A stretch of 64,000 bases of DNA from Phalacrocorax aristotelis (lineage: Eukaryota; Chordata; Aves; Suliformes; Phalacrocoracidae). Positions 14,301 through 29,300 of this stretch are shown here, in pieces. The number at the start of each line of letters is the position of its first letter. The first letter of the stretch is position 1. The position numbers and the translations under genes were made by a program. Location: assembly GCF_949628215.1 (NCBI RefSeq), contig NC_134281.1:44784512-44848511 (forward strand), written 5' to 3'. Below the pieces are notes generated by a model, which was given only the letters and a program-made list of their open reading frames with translations, made no database searches and was not told where the DNA came from.

Positions 14301-17300
14301 GAACCTTACACTGTGGCAGGGATGGCTCGCCAGGACTCGTCCTCAGAAGCCGGGGACAATGGTAGAAATGCAGATCAAGGAGGCGGAGGCTCCCCAAGGA
14401 AGAAAGTTGCTCCTACAGAAAACTACGAGCTTGTTGGTGTGATTGTTCACAGTGGCCAGGCACATGCAGGGCACTACTACTCCTTTATAAAGGACAGGAG
14501 GTAATGGCCAAGAAGATTTGCGGGGGGGGGGGGGGGGTGGGTGAGAGCAGTCTAAACACTACTTGTTTTGGGAAGTTATAGTGAGCTATTCAGAGCACTG
14601 TTGGAAGCACCCTTCCCTTTCTTAACACCCAACATTGTGTGTTAAGACAATAACTTGAGAAACCATTGTTATAAAAGCCTCAGGAATTCTTACGTACCTT
14701 GTACTGCAGTTTGAGGCTTCCTATGGCATTAAGTTGCAGGTGATGTGCTGCTTGTATTTTTAATCAAGCTTGTTTTTTTAAGTTAAATTTTGACATTGAT
14801 TGAACTAAGCTTTCCATTTACTGTCAAACACAATTTCAGGGTTGGCATTTCTAGGGTATTCAGGGTGGTTTGGTTTTTTACTAGGCAATCAAGTAACTTT
14901 GTTTCTGTTGTGTTTCTGTTCTGTTTTGATCACAGGGGATGTGGAAAAGGAAAGTGGTATAAATTTAATGACACTGTTGTCGAAGAATTTGATTTAACTG
15001 ATGAAACCTTGGAATATGAATGTTTTGGTGGAGAGTATAGACCTAAAGTCTATGATCAATGTAAGCAGAAGTACAGATTGGTTTACAGTAGCTTTATATT
15101 TCATACTGGTTCTCAGTAGAGGTAGAGCTCAGTTCATCGTATCTACTTTGAGTATCTTAGTCTAATAATCCTTCCAAAGCATTTTTTTCCTGAAGTTTTC
15201 TGTTTACTGAAGGGCATAACCACTTGTACTGAATATTAATTGAACCATACGCACTGTTGTTCAGTGCTTTACAGACTTAGTTGCAGAGGAGATTCAAAAG
15301 TAAAATGGCACCTTGTTAAAATAGTTTAAAAAAAAACCTCCACAAAACAGGCCTTGTTTTAGGCTAGTGAAAATGATTGTGCATAGAACATGGTGTGGCA
15401 TCATAGTTAAACTTTTCAATGCTTTAAGAATTAATTCCAAATGCATTTCCACCAATATTTACCTGTTTCATAATTCTGATAATTATCTTTTTAGAATACA
15501 GATGCTTTTTGCAAAAATGTTTTAGGATTCAGGTTTTCATTATTTGCTACTATAGACTGATGTTTTAATCAGACAAATAATTTTATACTGTCACAATGTA
15601 TATTAGTTGCACACCCAGTTTCACTTTCCTGTAGGAAAGGAATTAAAAAGGTACTAAACCTTCAAAGGCCTTCATCGAATGCCTTTTCTCCCATCAGCTA
15701 ACCCTTACCCTGACGTGCGTCGACGCTACTGGAATGCCTATATGCTGTTTTACCAGAGAGTGTCTGATCAGAACTCTCCGGTCTTACCAAAGAAAAGTCG
15801 AGTGAGTGTTGTGCGTCAAGAAGCTGAAGACCTCTCATTGTAAGTTCTCTTGTGTCTGTAAAGATTTCTCTTATGTTGATATCTAGATCCTATCTCCAGA
15901 ACTAAGAAATTAATAATTCATGGTCAACAAAGGGTTATACTGCCCCTTCTGATGTTTTGGTTTGCCTTTTAAGCTGCTTAATCAGTAGTCTTTTATTGCT
16001 TTTGTATTCCCTCCTTCATACTGCTGTCACTATTGGAGTAAGAAGTTCAAGCTGACTGACAGCCTTAAGTATTTAGGCTGTCATTTAAATTTGCCTTAAA
16101 ATAGTGGTACAGCCAGTATAATCTTAAACTTCAATGGTAGATTTGTCATAGGATTTCATTATTCACCTTGAGCTTGTATATATTTCAGATCTGCTCCATC
16201 TTCACCAGAAATTTCACCCCAGTCATCACCTCGACCCCACAGACCCAACAGTGACCGCCTCTCCATCTTGACTAAGCTGGTTCGAAAAGGAGAAAAAAAG
16301 GGACTTTTTGTAGAGAAAATGCCTGTGCGGATATATCAGGTAGAGCACTCCAAAAGTGGCAGCTAAATCCTACTTATAGGAAATTTAAGCACATAGTAAG
16401 AGGAACACAGTAACTTCGAAGGTGGACTTGACCTAATTCCGTTCTTGAAAGCAAAGCTATTTGGATTCTGACATGAAGTTATTAACAAGCTGCTTATTGG
16501 TACATAGTTGTAAGTTTTGCTGTCCCTTCTCAAAAAATTGACCCATCATTCTTTGCTTTGAAGAAACTGCAGGCAAGTTAGTCAAATATGAGATAATGGC
16601 AGCAGTCAACATGCAAGCAGGGAAAGATGAGAGCAGAGAAGATGCTTCATTTGAAGTACTCTTGAGGAAGAATGGAGAAGGCAAATTACAGTCATCCTGT
16701 AGTTCTTGAGTTCACAAGAATGTAAAAAGGGGAGAGGAGAAACCAAAACCAGCTTCAATTCTGTTTGTGTCTGCTAGCTAATGTAATACTGAATATGTTC
16801 TCAAACAGGAAAACAAGGATGTTGAAGGCAACTTTGCAAGTCAGGGTTGAAAATGGCAGAGCAGTGAGAGGATGGTGGAACCTGGATATCGGTTAGCTAT
16901 TGTAAGAGGAAGGTGTCAGTTTGCAGGCCTGCAGCTCTCGTCCATGCAGGAGAGGATACAATCTTGCATATATTTGGGCTTTTGAACACACACCATCCTG
17001 CTGATTGCACATGCACAAGAGAGCCTACGTCACACACACAGTATAAACTGTGCAGGCTATGTATGGCCTTCCACATGGGCTGTATCAGGGCATTAAGAGT
17101 CATTTTTAGGCATTCCTGTATTTGGGTTTGTATTATTGGCTCAGATTTATTAAGAGTCTTTCAGCAAAATCTCATTTAAAAAAAGAGAGGCTTGGCATTT
17201 AAGTATGTTATTGTGGCTACAGCTTGTAATTATACCATGGCTCCTCACTCTGTACTTGTAGATTTGCTAAGCAATACTTTCAGGTTTGAAAGGTGTTCTC

Positions 17301-20300
17301 TTGGCTTTTTTATTTAAAGCAAGCAAAAAAATAGAACTCATCAGCAATGTCTTCCTTTTTCTTTTCCCTTAATGGCCAAATGATTAAGTCCCTTATCTGT
17401 TGTCTTTGTGTTCTGTAATATCCTTGGAAGAAAATCCCTGGTTTTATACAAATCTTCTAAGTCTCCTATATGTATTTTCCCCTCCACTTAATTAGTGATT
17501 CAGAGTGTGAACAGAATAGGTCTGCAACTGGTTTTTAAACACCACACATATTTACAGAAAAGATGCAATTTTAGATAAATGTATTTTGACAACATTTTAA
17601 ATTGTTTGCCACCTTTTACTTTTACAGATGGTAAGAGATGAAAACTTGAAATTTATGAAGAACAGAGATGTATACAGTAGTGACTACTTCAGTTTTGTTC
17701 TGTCACTAGCTTCACTGAATGCTGTAAGTACCTAGGTGTTAATCTTAGAGTGTTTGGAATAATTTGGGTAGAAAAAACCACAGAAGCTATTTGGGTTGCA
17801 ACCAGGAAAACTGGAAGAGAAGGGTTGACCTGATCTTCCTTTTCCAGCTGAGCAATTCATTGTCTCCAATAACTTATCACACTGCTATCCTCTGTCTCAA
17901 AGCTGACTCCAGCCTTCTGCTCTAGTAGTGGGAGAAACATCACTGTGTTGTAGTAAAATTTATGAAATAACACACAGCATTTTAATGATGCAAATTGAGC
18001 TGTAGAGGGACAGAAATTCCTCTGTATATGGAAGATCAAAAAGTTGGTGTTAAGTCATCTTGAAGTTGATAGACTTTCATTGGAAATACAGTTTACTAAT
18101 TAACTTTTTCTAAACGGAGTAATAAGCAAACCAATATTTATTAAGTTTATTGAATTCACAGATCTAGTGGGCCTTACAGCAAGTTTGTTCCTGTTTTAGC
18201 ATATTTATTAACTAGCATAGTCAGTACTGGAGACTGTTCTTGGCATGGAAAAATGCTTTGGTCTGTTTCTTCCAAATGAAGTTAACTACTTGAATAGAAC
18301 ACCTTCACGTGTTTGAGACAACATGTGTGCTGCAGACATGCCTCTGCTCTGGAGTAAATTTGACTTTTCTTTCAGACTAAGGTAAAGCATCCTTATTATC
18401 CATGCATGGCAAAGGTGAGCTTACAGCTGGCAGTCCAGTTCCTCTTCCAAACCTATCTCCGAACCAAGAAGAAACTCAGGTAAGGCCTTGTTCTGAGTTC
18501 TGTAACAACATATTATGAGGCTTTTGTGCTTGTCAGACCTACAGCACCTTGAATTAAATACTGCAGGTAGCATAGACATTCACAGGAGTAGAAATACGTT
18601 TCTGCTTTGCGTTGGAATCCCATTGCAAAGAAATCTGAGAGAGGAAAGAGGGTCATGTATAACCGGACAGTTTGCTGTCCATTATTTCGGTGTCAGTGGA
18701 TTGGGCACAGAGAGGCTTTAATGGGTTTAAAGACAGTAGGTTGTTCCAAAATACTTCTCTAAGCGTTTTTGTCTTAAGCTACCTAACATATTTTCAGTTA
18801 AAGTCAAAATTCTTTTTATTTGGCAAACAAGAAACATGGCTTAGGTGTTGGAGGTGTTTTTTTCCTCTTTCATTATTGACAGTTGTCCCTGTTTTGTTAA
18901 AGGGCTGATACAGAAGAATGGATTGCCACCATAGATGCACTGCTCTCCAAAAGCATTGATGCTTGTCAGTGGTTAGTTGAATATTTCGTCGGGCCAGAGG
19001 GCCGGGAGCTTGTAAAGTAAGTAGTGGTAATTCTGTTTTAGGTGGTTTGTGTTTCATGTATGGATAAAGCTTCCTAATAATATAATCTGGCCTATACTGA
19101 TGTATTTCCAAAGAGTTGACTGCACATTTGTTAAACAGTCACCCTAGATAACCGCTTAGGTTTTTATTTCTAGTATTTTCTCTCATTGTGCAACTTTGCA
19201 GCATATGTGGAGGAGGATGGAGGTGTTTAATTCAGTGGAGTGCCTTGGAATATGTTTAAGTTTATGTCTAGTCACTCCAGCAAGTGGTGGGAAAAAGTGT
19301 TTGGGGTAAGGTAAGTTAAATACTTACCTGACAAAGATCACAGATAAACTGGAAAGGATTTTTCTTGCCAAGCTCAAGATCAGCTAGTAGGTGTTTTGAA
19401 AAAACCTAAGACAAATTCTTGGAGAACTGACATGCTTAAAGAGGTGTGTCAACACAAAAAAATTTATCTTGGAAGTCGCGTTGAAAGATGGGATCCTACA
19501 ATAGCTTTTAGTTTTACCTTTTTTGTTACTTGAATGAATAAATAAGAAGTAATATTATAGGCCTTACCAGTGACAAGCAGGAGCACAGGAAAATAAATTA
19601 AAGCTTATCCACAAAAGTACAATACAAGAAGTGTCTGGGCTGTTCTTTTTAAAATTATAAACACCACACTTAATCATCGTAACTGTGTGTACACGTTGAT
19701 TCCAGTTCTCTTTGCAGCTTCGCCTTTTATCTTCCAGGACTTTCCTCCTGGAATGCAGTGTAAGAGACGTGCGAGTTGCTGTAGCCACTATTCTTGAAAA
19801 AACCCTCGACAGTGCCTTGCTTTATCAGGAGAAGGTTAGTGTCACCTCATCACCGATGATGCTGTTGCTTGTTTCTACCTAATGGCTCTTGCTGTGTTGC
19901 AGACAATGCTGTGTGATTTGTAAATGACAAGGCAAAAGGCTCTTGTCTTGATCGTGCTTATAGCTCTTCATTTCTTGAATAGGTTAATGCTTGTCTGTTC
20001 CTACCATAGGAGGCAATATGCCACTGTAATTCTCAGAATTCAAGTTCAAAGTAATACTTTGAATTTATGCCTGATTTCAGCTTGTCTTATAAGCTGGTAT
20101 CACATTCTTTTAATAGTTTGGAAACACTTTTTTTAGGACTCCAGAAATCAGCTTAATTTTTAACCGATTCTCCTTCCTCACTCAGTCAGAAGCCTATAGC
20201 AGTAGTAACTGAGTTACCTTGTTCCAGAGAGACACCATAATTATGGTTATCGTTCAAAGGTTTCATTTTCTATTAGAAAATCTTGACAAGTAAGTTTGGA

Positions 20301-23300
20301 AAGTGCAGCTTTGTTATGTTTTGCTGGTCTTAACACTCTGGGAAAACCCAGCAGGAAATTTGTGGAAAGTTCATTTGTAGAGTGTTTGAGATTTACCTGT
20401 TTCTCTTGGGATACTTGAACCAAGTTATTTGTGTTAAGAGAACTCAGAAGTGTTATCTGAGTTCTGACATCCTCCTATAAGTTGTCAGTGGGGGCTTAGA
20501 CACTTTTAAATGTCCAAGTCTTGTTTAGTCTGAAATATTTTTTTAAATCAAATTTCAGTGTTTGATGTGATAGGATGTTTCTTCTATTCAGTTTCTGGGA
20601 TCTGTCCTTTTTCATCCAGTGTCGTGGATGGAAGGCATTACTGTTGTACAGGCCCTGTTAAGAAAGTTATCATATTTAGATCTTCAAGGAAAGATCACTA
20701 TGAGGTCCTACAAGCTGAATACGTTAGGGGGATGAACGTTCACAATACAGTTTGATAGTTCTTTGATTACTTCCTCTGGGCTGTTAGCTGCTATCTGTTA
20801 ACTGAGATGTAGTAAATTATATACCAGTGTGTATACCTTTAGTGTGCTTTGATGCCAGCTAAACGGTAGCATCACTTTTTGCGTAGTTGAGTGTGATAAT
20901 ACACTAACATGAGACCCTGAGTGACAGTTTACTTCTAATCTGGTTTGGTTTGCATTAGTGTAACAACTGGAATGTTTGAACATTAGTTCACTCTGAGGAA
21001 TACTTTGAATTGCTTTAAAAATACTGCAAACTTATGTAACTGCTGAGTTCCACTTCTTTGAGCAAGTTACCTACATGCCAATGTTTTCATTATTTTCCTG
21101 TTTAATGTGTGCAGCATTCATTCAGAAGAGTTGAAAAATGGGAAGGCTGCAATCCTGTGTTAACTGTTCATATTCAGCACAGCAAGCGTATCTGACCACA
21201 CATATGATTTTGTTAACCATACCTTAACTCTGATATGTGAAACACTTTTGTTTTTTAAGCAGTAGACAACTCTTTAAATTCAAATTAATAATGTCTTCAC
21301 AGTTAAAAAGCCTACACCAATTATTGGAGGTGCTACTTGCGCTACTGGATAAAGATGTACCTGAAAACTGTAAAAACTGTGCGCAGTACTTTTTGCTATT
21401 CAATAACTTTGTACAGAAGGTAAGAAACCATTACTTTTTTTAATGCTAGTTTAGTTTTAGAGGACAATAGTAAAGCTGCTAGTCATCCATATTCATAGAA
21501 GGTTTAAGCAGCACAGTGAAACTCTTCCAGAACTTTTATTAGGGTATTCCTTTTTAATTTTTTTGAAAAGTAAATGGCTTTGAACACTGGGTTAGGATAA
21601 AATCACACAGAAATATACAGCAAAGTACAGAAATTGAAGATGCCATTTCCAGAGTCTAAATTTTGGGTTTCAATTTTGGGAGGTGGTTCTTGGCTGTTCT
21701 TAACGAAAAGAAAAAATTAAAAAAAAACACTCACCAGCATTCAGGATTTTTGTCCTATAGGAAGCAGAATAACTGACTGGCCTGTACCCAGTATGGTTTC
21801 TCTCTGTTCCCCTATTCTTTTTTTTTTTTTTCTTAATATGACACTTGCCTTTGCTTATGCTGATTCTGGTCTGATTTATGTAATGTGCTTTATATAATGA
21901 GACCACTTTTTAGAAGTGCACCTTCTTGATATCTCTGACTTTCTTTTAGAGTAGAAAATGCAGTGTTCAGCCTATGCATTTTACTTTTGTTCCCTAGAGC
22001 ATTAACTATTTACTGGCACAGTAATTTAACTCTTCGTTGTCTAAACAGCAGGGTATAAGGGCTAGCAGTCTTCTTCTCAGACACTCTGCTTTGAGGCACA
22101 TGATCAACTTCCTCCTTGGCCCCAGCCGGCAAAGTAATCAGGTAAAGCTTACATAGTTCGTGTTTTTGTGAATAGTTTGTCCATCCCCATGTTTTTATGA
22201 TGCTTAAATTATGTATAAATACTTTTCATGTGGTAGGATTGACTAATCCTTGGATTATTCTGTAAACTTCATGCAAGTCTTAGTCTACCTATGTGTAGTT
22301 AACGTGGAAATAGCTGTTTTGGCAGAAGTGTGTGTCATGGTTTTGGTAATAACATTTTCACCAACTTCAAAGTATTAGAACATGGTGGTGGACTGTTAAG
22401 GATATAGCTTTGTTTTCACTTAGCAGAAGTTGACTAAATCAACTAATCAAGTTAATTAAACCTCTCCTTTGGCTCAAGCAGAATCGCAGGTGGAGTTCAG
22501 CACAAGCACGTGAGTTTGGATATCTTCACAATACTGTAGCACTACTTGTTTTGCACTCTGACGTCTCTTCACAAAGAAATATTGGTAAGAATTGATTTTT
22601 TGCCTTTTTGGTGACTTTGCATTTCAGTTACTGTGAGTAACTTAATGAGGAAAAATACAATCACTTGGAATTTAAGGCAGTAATGCTGAGCATATGTTTG
22701 CTTTTTATTTTGCTGTAAACATACTGAGAGTCTGTGGCAAACAGATAGTATTACATGCACGCAGGGCAGCATGGGGAATCTTGATACTGACATTATTGTG
22801 CCTTCCCACCTCCCCCATATGCCTTAAAGGTCTTTCCTCAAGCGCATGAATCAAACTGTGTCATTAATGTCTGGGACAGACTCACGGCCTAACAGGCTGT
22901 ATTTTGCTTAAATTTGTTATGCCTTTTCCTAATCTGAAGGGATGTATTTAGGCTGAGCTACTGAATAACAAGCAATGAAATACTTTCCTAGATATTTCCT
23001 ACAAGAGAGAGAAATATCCAAATAAAGATGATAAAAAAAGAATAAGCTGAGATCTTCATTTTCCTGAAGGGATAAACTTAAAGTTGTCTTTTTAAACTAA
23101 TAACTTGACTTCTGTCTAGGGTTGAAAGTTTCTGGAGTTGGAGGCTGTCAAAAATGACAAAGTAAAAGGAGGATGAAAAACATTCTGAATATGATGAGTA
23201 TGCAACAGTGGTTGGAAGTGAAAGTAAAGCTTAAAGTATTGATAGTAAATATTGATATTTTGCTTTGGCCTTCTTGCAGTTCACTTGCCTATGTTGTCAC

Positions 23301-26300
23301 TAAAGTAAATGACACTTTTTAGCGTGCAAGGGGTTGTTACTTGGAGTGGTGCCATGCGATCTATAAGCTAGTTGAGACAAATGTCATTAGAGATTACATG
23401 GTGCCAAATGAGCAGCAGTGTCTTCAAGGTTGTTAGAACAATCTAATTTATTAGTGGATTGTTTTTGTATTTGCTATTATAGCTCCTGGTCTCTTTAAGC
23501 AGCGTCCACCTCTAAGCATCACCACTTCAGGTCCGCTTTTAACGCTCCATGAAGAAGTGGAAGCCTTGTTATTCCTGTCTGAGGGAAAACCTTACTTAAT
23601 GGAGGTATCTGTTCTAACTTCTGCCCTGCTTGAACCTAAAAGCTGATCTGATGTTAGTTCTTTGAAATATCCTTGCATGAAAAACACTGAATATTGAAAG
23701 GCAGACAGCTGGAGAGCATGTGGTTATTATTTTGAGCCTAAAAAAGAAGGCACCTTTGGTTTCTTCTTGACACCTTCTTATTTTCCAGTATATCTCTAAA
23801 ATTAGGGGTCTGATTAGAGAGTTTACGAAGTTAGCAAAGACAGCTGAACATGTTTGGCAAATGTCTATGCAGTCAGTTACCGTATGTCAGCTGGAGCTGC
23901 TAGTTTGATTTGCTCTGACATAATGGATCATGCTTGACCAGACTCTTGGCGGTGGGCAGCAGGAGCTGAATGCTGTGCTATGAGGACAGGGGTTTAACTC
24001 ACTGGTCCACCCAGGTGCTGGGAGAAAAAAAACTGTATCCTTCCTGGAAAAGACTAAAATTCTGTTACAAACTTGATCCATCTCTTTAGAAATAATCGTA
24101 TGGCTGTGTCTGAAACTGTGTACCTTTGCATTAGGTGATGTACGCATTACGAGAGCTAACGGGATCTCTGTCGGTTCTCATCGAGATGGTGGTCTACTGC
24201 TGCTTTTGTAATGAGCACTTTTCCTTTACTGTGCTACACTTCATCAAGGTATGGAGATAATCGAGACAAGTTTTTTGCATAAGTGTTTCTTCTAGGCTTT
24301 GGTCATACTGTGTCTTGTAAGTTATAACGGCACTGGGATCTGCAGACAATCAGTACAGTTTGTTGGATTGAGGGGGGCTGGGTTTGGGGCGTTTTTATAA
24401 GCTTTTACTGTTTTAAAACAACCAATTTTCAAGAATCTGTAAAGCTGTCTTGTAATTCTTTGCATCATCAACATATATTATTATCTAAGTAACTTTATAT
24501 TTCTTGAATGCAGACTCAGCTGGAAACTGCTCCACCTCATGAACTGAAAAACATATTCCATTTGCTCCATGAGATACTGGTAGGTGAAGGGTACAGGATA
24601 GATTTTTGTATCAATGCATAATGAAAAAAATCAGGACTGCATTGGTAATTTCAACATTCATGTATCTTTTAGTCCTTCAGTTGGAGTTTTTATTTCTTGT
24701 TCAATTGCTGCCTTGATAATTCAGTGATATATGAAACTTCAAGTCTTACTTGTTTTTCATGTTGAGGTAGTTAAAACCATTTTGTAGAATAGATACTGGT
24801 ATCACACACAACTTACTACTGTTCATCTTTTTCTTTTCTAACAGGTTGTTGAAGACCCATTACAAGTAGAGCGCATCAAATTTGCCTTTGAAACTGAAAA
24901 TGGACTAATAGGCAAGTAAGCCAGTGGGCAAACGCTCCTGTCTCCTACTGACCCTTATGCTGATGATGGTTCATATCACCTAGTTTCTAATCCCTCTAAA
25001 CTGTTTTACTTCTCAGGGAAAACAACTCAACACTATTTGATTTAGCCAACACCACCCCACAAAACAATCTAAGAAAACCCAAAATAAGCATTAGAATGTT
25101 ATAGTAACAGCAAACTGGAAAGGAATTTAACTGGGAAAAATTATTTATCTCCAACAGCGGTCAGTGAACCCAGAGAAGACTGGTAATTACTTAAAAAGTG
25201 ACACTGAGGAACCTTAACGAAGAGGATGGCAAGAGAGATAACTTTTTGAAATAAGCAGATCAGGGTGTATATATAACGCAGGGGAAGAACAAAAAAGTAC
25301 CTTGGATTAACATTTGAAGGCTCTACAAGAGGGATCTGGACAGGCTGGTTCAATGGGCTGAGGCCAATTCTGAGAGTCCTGTGCTTGGCTCGCAGCAACC
25401 CCATGCAACACTACAGGCTTGGGGAAGAGTGACTGGAAAGCTGCCTGGAGGAGGAGGTCCTGGGGGTGTGTGTCAACAGCTGTCTGAATACGAGCCAGCA
25501 GTGTGCCCAGGTGGCCAAGGAGGCCAACAGCGTCCTGGCTTGTATCAGGAATAGTGTGGCCAGCAGGAGCAGGGCAGTGATGGTGCCCCTGTACTCGGCA
25601 CTGGTGAGGCCGCACCTTGAATATTGTGTTCAGTTTTGGGCCCCTCACTACAAGAAAGACACTGACCTGCTGGAGCGTGTCCAGAGAAGGGCAACAAAGC
25701 TTGTGAAGGGTCTTAGGAGGAGAGGTTGAGGGAACTGGGGTTGTTTAGCCTGAAGAAAAGGAGGCTGAGGGGGAGACCTTATCACTCTTTACAACTACCT
25801 GAAAGGAGGTTGTAGCAAGGTGAGTGTTGGTGTCTTCTCCCAAGTAACAAGCGATAGGACAAGACGAAATGGCCTGAAATTGTGACAGGAGAAGTTTACA
25901 CAGAAAAATTTCTTCACTGAAAGGGTTGTCAAGCATTGGAACAGGCTGCCCAGGGAAGTGGTTGAGACACCATCCCTGGAGATATTTAAAAGACATGTAG
26001 ATGTGGTGCTTAGGGACATGGTTTAGTGGTGGGCTTGGCAGTGCCAGGTTAACAGTTGGACTTGATGATCTTAAAGGTCTTTTCTAACCTAAATGATTCT
26101 GTGATTCTATAACATGAGTAGCTCTATGAATCCTGAGCCTTAAAAATTACTTTTTATCTCCTACATATCTCAAGAAATTGCCAATCTTTTTGTTTTGTCA
26201 GCATCTTAATTACCATGAAAAGAAACTGGCTCAGCATGGAAGGATGCTAATGCTACTAACTGCAGGATAGCCTCATAATCTGACGGGTGGCTCCCATTTG

Positions 26301-29300
26301 TTGCTGCTCATACAAAGTGTTGTGTCTCCATTTGATACAGAAGCTTTCCTGAAGTGAAGTTACTAAAGCATTCAAAAGCAATGGAAGAGTCCCAGAAGTG
26401 ATGAGAGCTTATTTCACATGAATCAGGAGAAGTGGCTTTGTGTGTAAGAGAAATGTGGGGTAGCCACATGGTGCTCAGAGCCCCCCTGATGAGTTAGTGC
26501 AGCTTGAGCATCTCTTTCATGGCTGTTTGGATGAGGAGCTGCTTCAGATTGTGGCTTTCACCTTAAGTTATTTTGGATTCTGTTTTAGTGAGGAGGAATA
26601 TTTAGCTTTGTTCTTTATCTCTCTCTTCAGCAGTCTTCTGTTTTAGTAGTTTCCATGTATGACTAATAGAAGAGAAGATAAGATGCAGCAGTGTAAGAGA
26701 ATAGCTAAGTGGTTATTTTATTTCTGGGTAAATTGGTCCCACTTGGACCAATTCTATTCTGTAACTTTGGCAATACATGACCTTTTTTTTCCTCTACAGA
26801 GGAGAGATGCCATTATTCAATTGGATTTTCATGTTGAAGGCTTTTGGGGTTATGTTGTATATTTTACAAGAACTGCTGTGGGTTTTGGGGTAAAAGTTGT
26901 ATGTAGTTTTACCTTGGAGTTTCCTTGCAACAGCACTGAACAGCATCCAGTCTCGCTGCGCATGGACTGTGACCTATCAGTCACATTGGCTAGTTTTACT
27001 CCAAGAAAGGAAATCAGCAAAAAACAGTTTTCTCTGGTCCTTAATAGGGTGTTTGTGCATAATCTTCAGTACACCAGTGCTGTGATTTTAATCATCCTGC
27101 TGTGCTTTTATGGTAGAAAAACTGGCAATTTGCAGTTCCCTAGCAATTGTTTGCCTGCTTTAGGTGTTTCACTGCAATGGTCTTTGCTGATTCCTATGGA
27201 CAGAACAACTTCTGAGTAACAAATCTGATTGTGGCAGCTCCATGGAAATCTTTGTGCTTCTCCTCAGTGCAAAAATTTTCTTAAGACGTGGGAATTCACG
27301 GTATAGAAAACTTCCTTGTAGGAATGGCCTGGGGTTTTGCCCAAGTCTCCCATAGAAGAGATTTGTGGCTGTTGAATTTTGCTATGCTCTTTTTTTTTCT
27401 GAGAAGAAGCTTTAAACATTCTTCTAGCTTTGCAAGTTTTGATCTAGGTGGAAGCTGGTGATCTGGCCCATTTATGGGGTTTTCAAACATTTTTTTTCCT
27501 TCAAAGAGATGTAACCATAGCGATTATCAAACATAGACTGGATTATATGGGAAGAATAACTGCATTAGGAGAGGACTGTTTAAAATTCAGGTACCACATT
27601 TGAAAGAATTACTGCATTTTCACTTTGATCTATTTTTAATCCAATAGAGTTGTGGAAATACTCAAAACTGGCAGCAAAACAGTAGTGTGTTTAACACAAA
27701 TACTCATGCTAACATCTGTAGAAATAACTTCCGCCACCTAAGTTAAAATTTTAGCTTCATCTTTGTTACATTTGCAGACTGGCTGGTACACAGAAATCTG
27801 AATTGTGGTTTTTAATCCCTGTGTTTCTCCCACAGCCTTGATGCACCACAGCAACCATGTGGACAGCAGCCGTTGTTACCAGTGTGTCAAGTTCCTTGTT
27901 ACTTTGGCTCAGAAGTAAGTAATATGGGTTTCAGAATTTAACCTCATCCCTACCTGAGGCCCCTCTGTGGCTGTTAAGGCTGCCGCTCTTCCTACGTTTC
28001 ATCAGCTTTATCTTTCGTGACTGTGATATAAATGGTGCTCAAAGGTCTTGATAGTACATGTGTCAGTATGAAGCAAAATATTTATTGATTAGTACCTGAG
28101 ACGAATTTCTCATATAACAGCTGATAACTCCTGTCTATAAAGGCAAAGGTGAGCTATGTTCTGTAGAGCAGGAGCCTATGATTAAGGCCAAGATAAACAT
28201 AGGAAGCTGCCCCAGATTTCTGAAATATTATGATTCCTAAATTCTTTGTTTGGAACTTGGCAGGTGTCCCAAGAAAGCATAGCTCTGAAATACATGAACC
28301 TGCATAGTAAACTACTTCGTGTAGACTTTACTAGGCATTGTTGTTCTTGGTAATTCAGTTAATAACAGGACTATACAGTTTAGATCAGAGTTTGCAATGA
28401 TAGCAGTGCAAAAAAAGAGAAGTCTTTGGATTTATTTTTTTAAGTTTGCCAGAATGCCTTTTTTGTGACTAATGAATATAATTTCAATTTCCAAGGTGCC
28501 CTACTGCAAAAGATTATTTCAAGGAGAATTCCCACCACTGGAGTTGGGCTGTGCAGTGGCTACAGAAAAAGGTAGTTTGGCTGTAACTTTACAAAAAGAC
28601 TGCCACTTTGTTTACAATGAGGGTTATTAAATCTCTATCCTCTATATGGCTCTTTGAGGTGACTCTTAAGACAAAATACAAGCTGCTTCATTTTTTTTTT
28701 ACAAGGACAGTTTGGATGCAGCTAAATCTGCTGCATTCAAGAACTTCAGTAGGCCCCCACACATTTCAGGTGTAAATGTGGTACAGTGAATAAAACCAAG
28801 TGTGAATGGTCGTAATGATTATCATTCTTTGCCATGTGGGAAGCTTTCAGTGCCACTGTATTCATTAGAGGGTTTCGCTTTTCTAAAAAAGCAGTTTTCC
28901 ATTGCATGCATGTTGATGCAAGGGAATACATAAATGAGTGGATTCTTTACAGAATCGCTGCAGCTTTACACAAAACATAGCTGTTGACAGATACAGCTTT
29001 TTCCTCCCACTCACTTGTTTTTTATTCTTTCCTCTAAACTTAGCATAGGTTGGACAACACATCTTTAGTAAATACCCGACTACACTTTTAGAAACTTAAA
29101 GCTTGGCAGAATTGGCCCAGGCTTTGCCTACGGTCAAGCAGGGCAACGCTTGGTCTCCCAGCACTGCATGTACAACATGATGGTACCCCAGCTCCAGGCT
29201 GCCTTTCTGTCCTGACAGCTGCTGCCAGGAAGATGTCAAATGCATAAACTGGTACTGTACTGAACACTGAAAGCAGAGTTAGTGGGATGCTTGCAGTGCA

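Noticed and set aside
23605-23610. GTATCT donor as a possible U12-type intron
   Set aside because: U12 donors need GTATCCTT or ATATCCTT. This matches only partly, and no branch-site motif is evident.
24912-24917. GT at 24916 as the ordinary donor of the USP24 exon
   Set aside because: It gives phase 2 where phase 1 is required, and the joined frame stops at the beginning of exon 29692-29778. GC at 24912 restores the family sequence.
25466-25729. 87-codon ORF as a host gene
   Set aside because: Its sequence is the C-terminal end of the CR1 reverse transcriptase protein.
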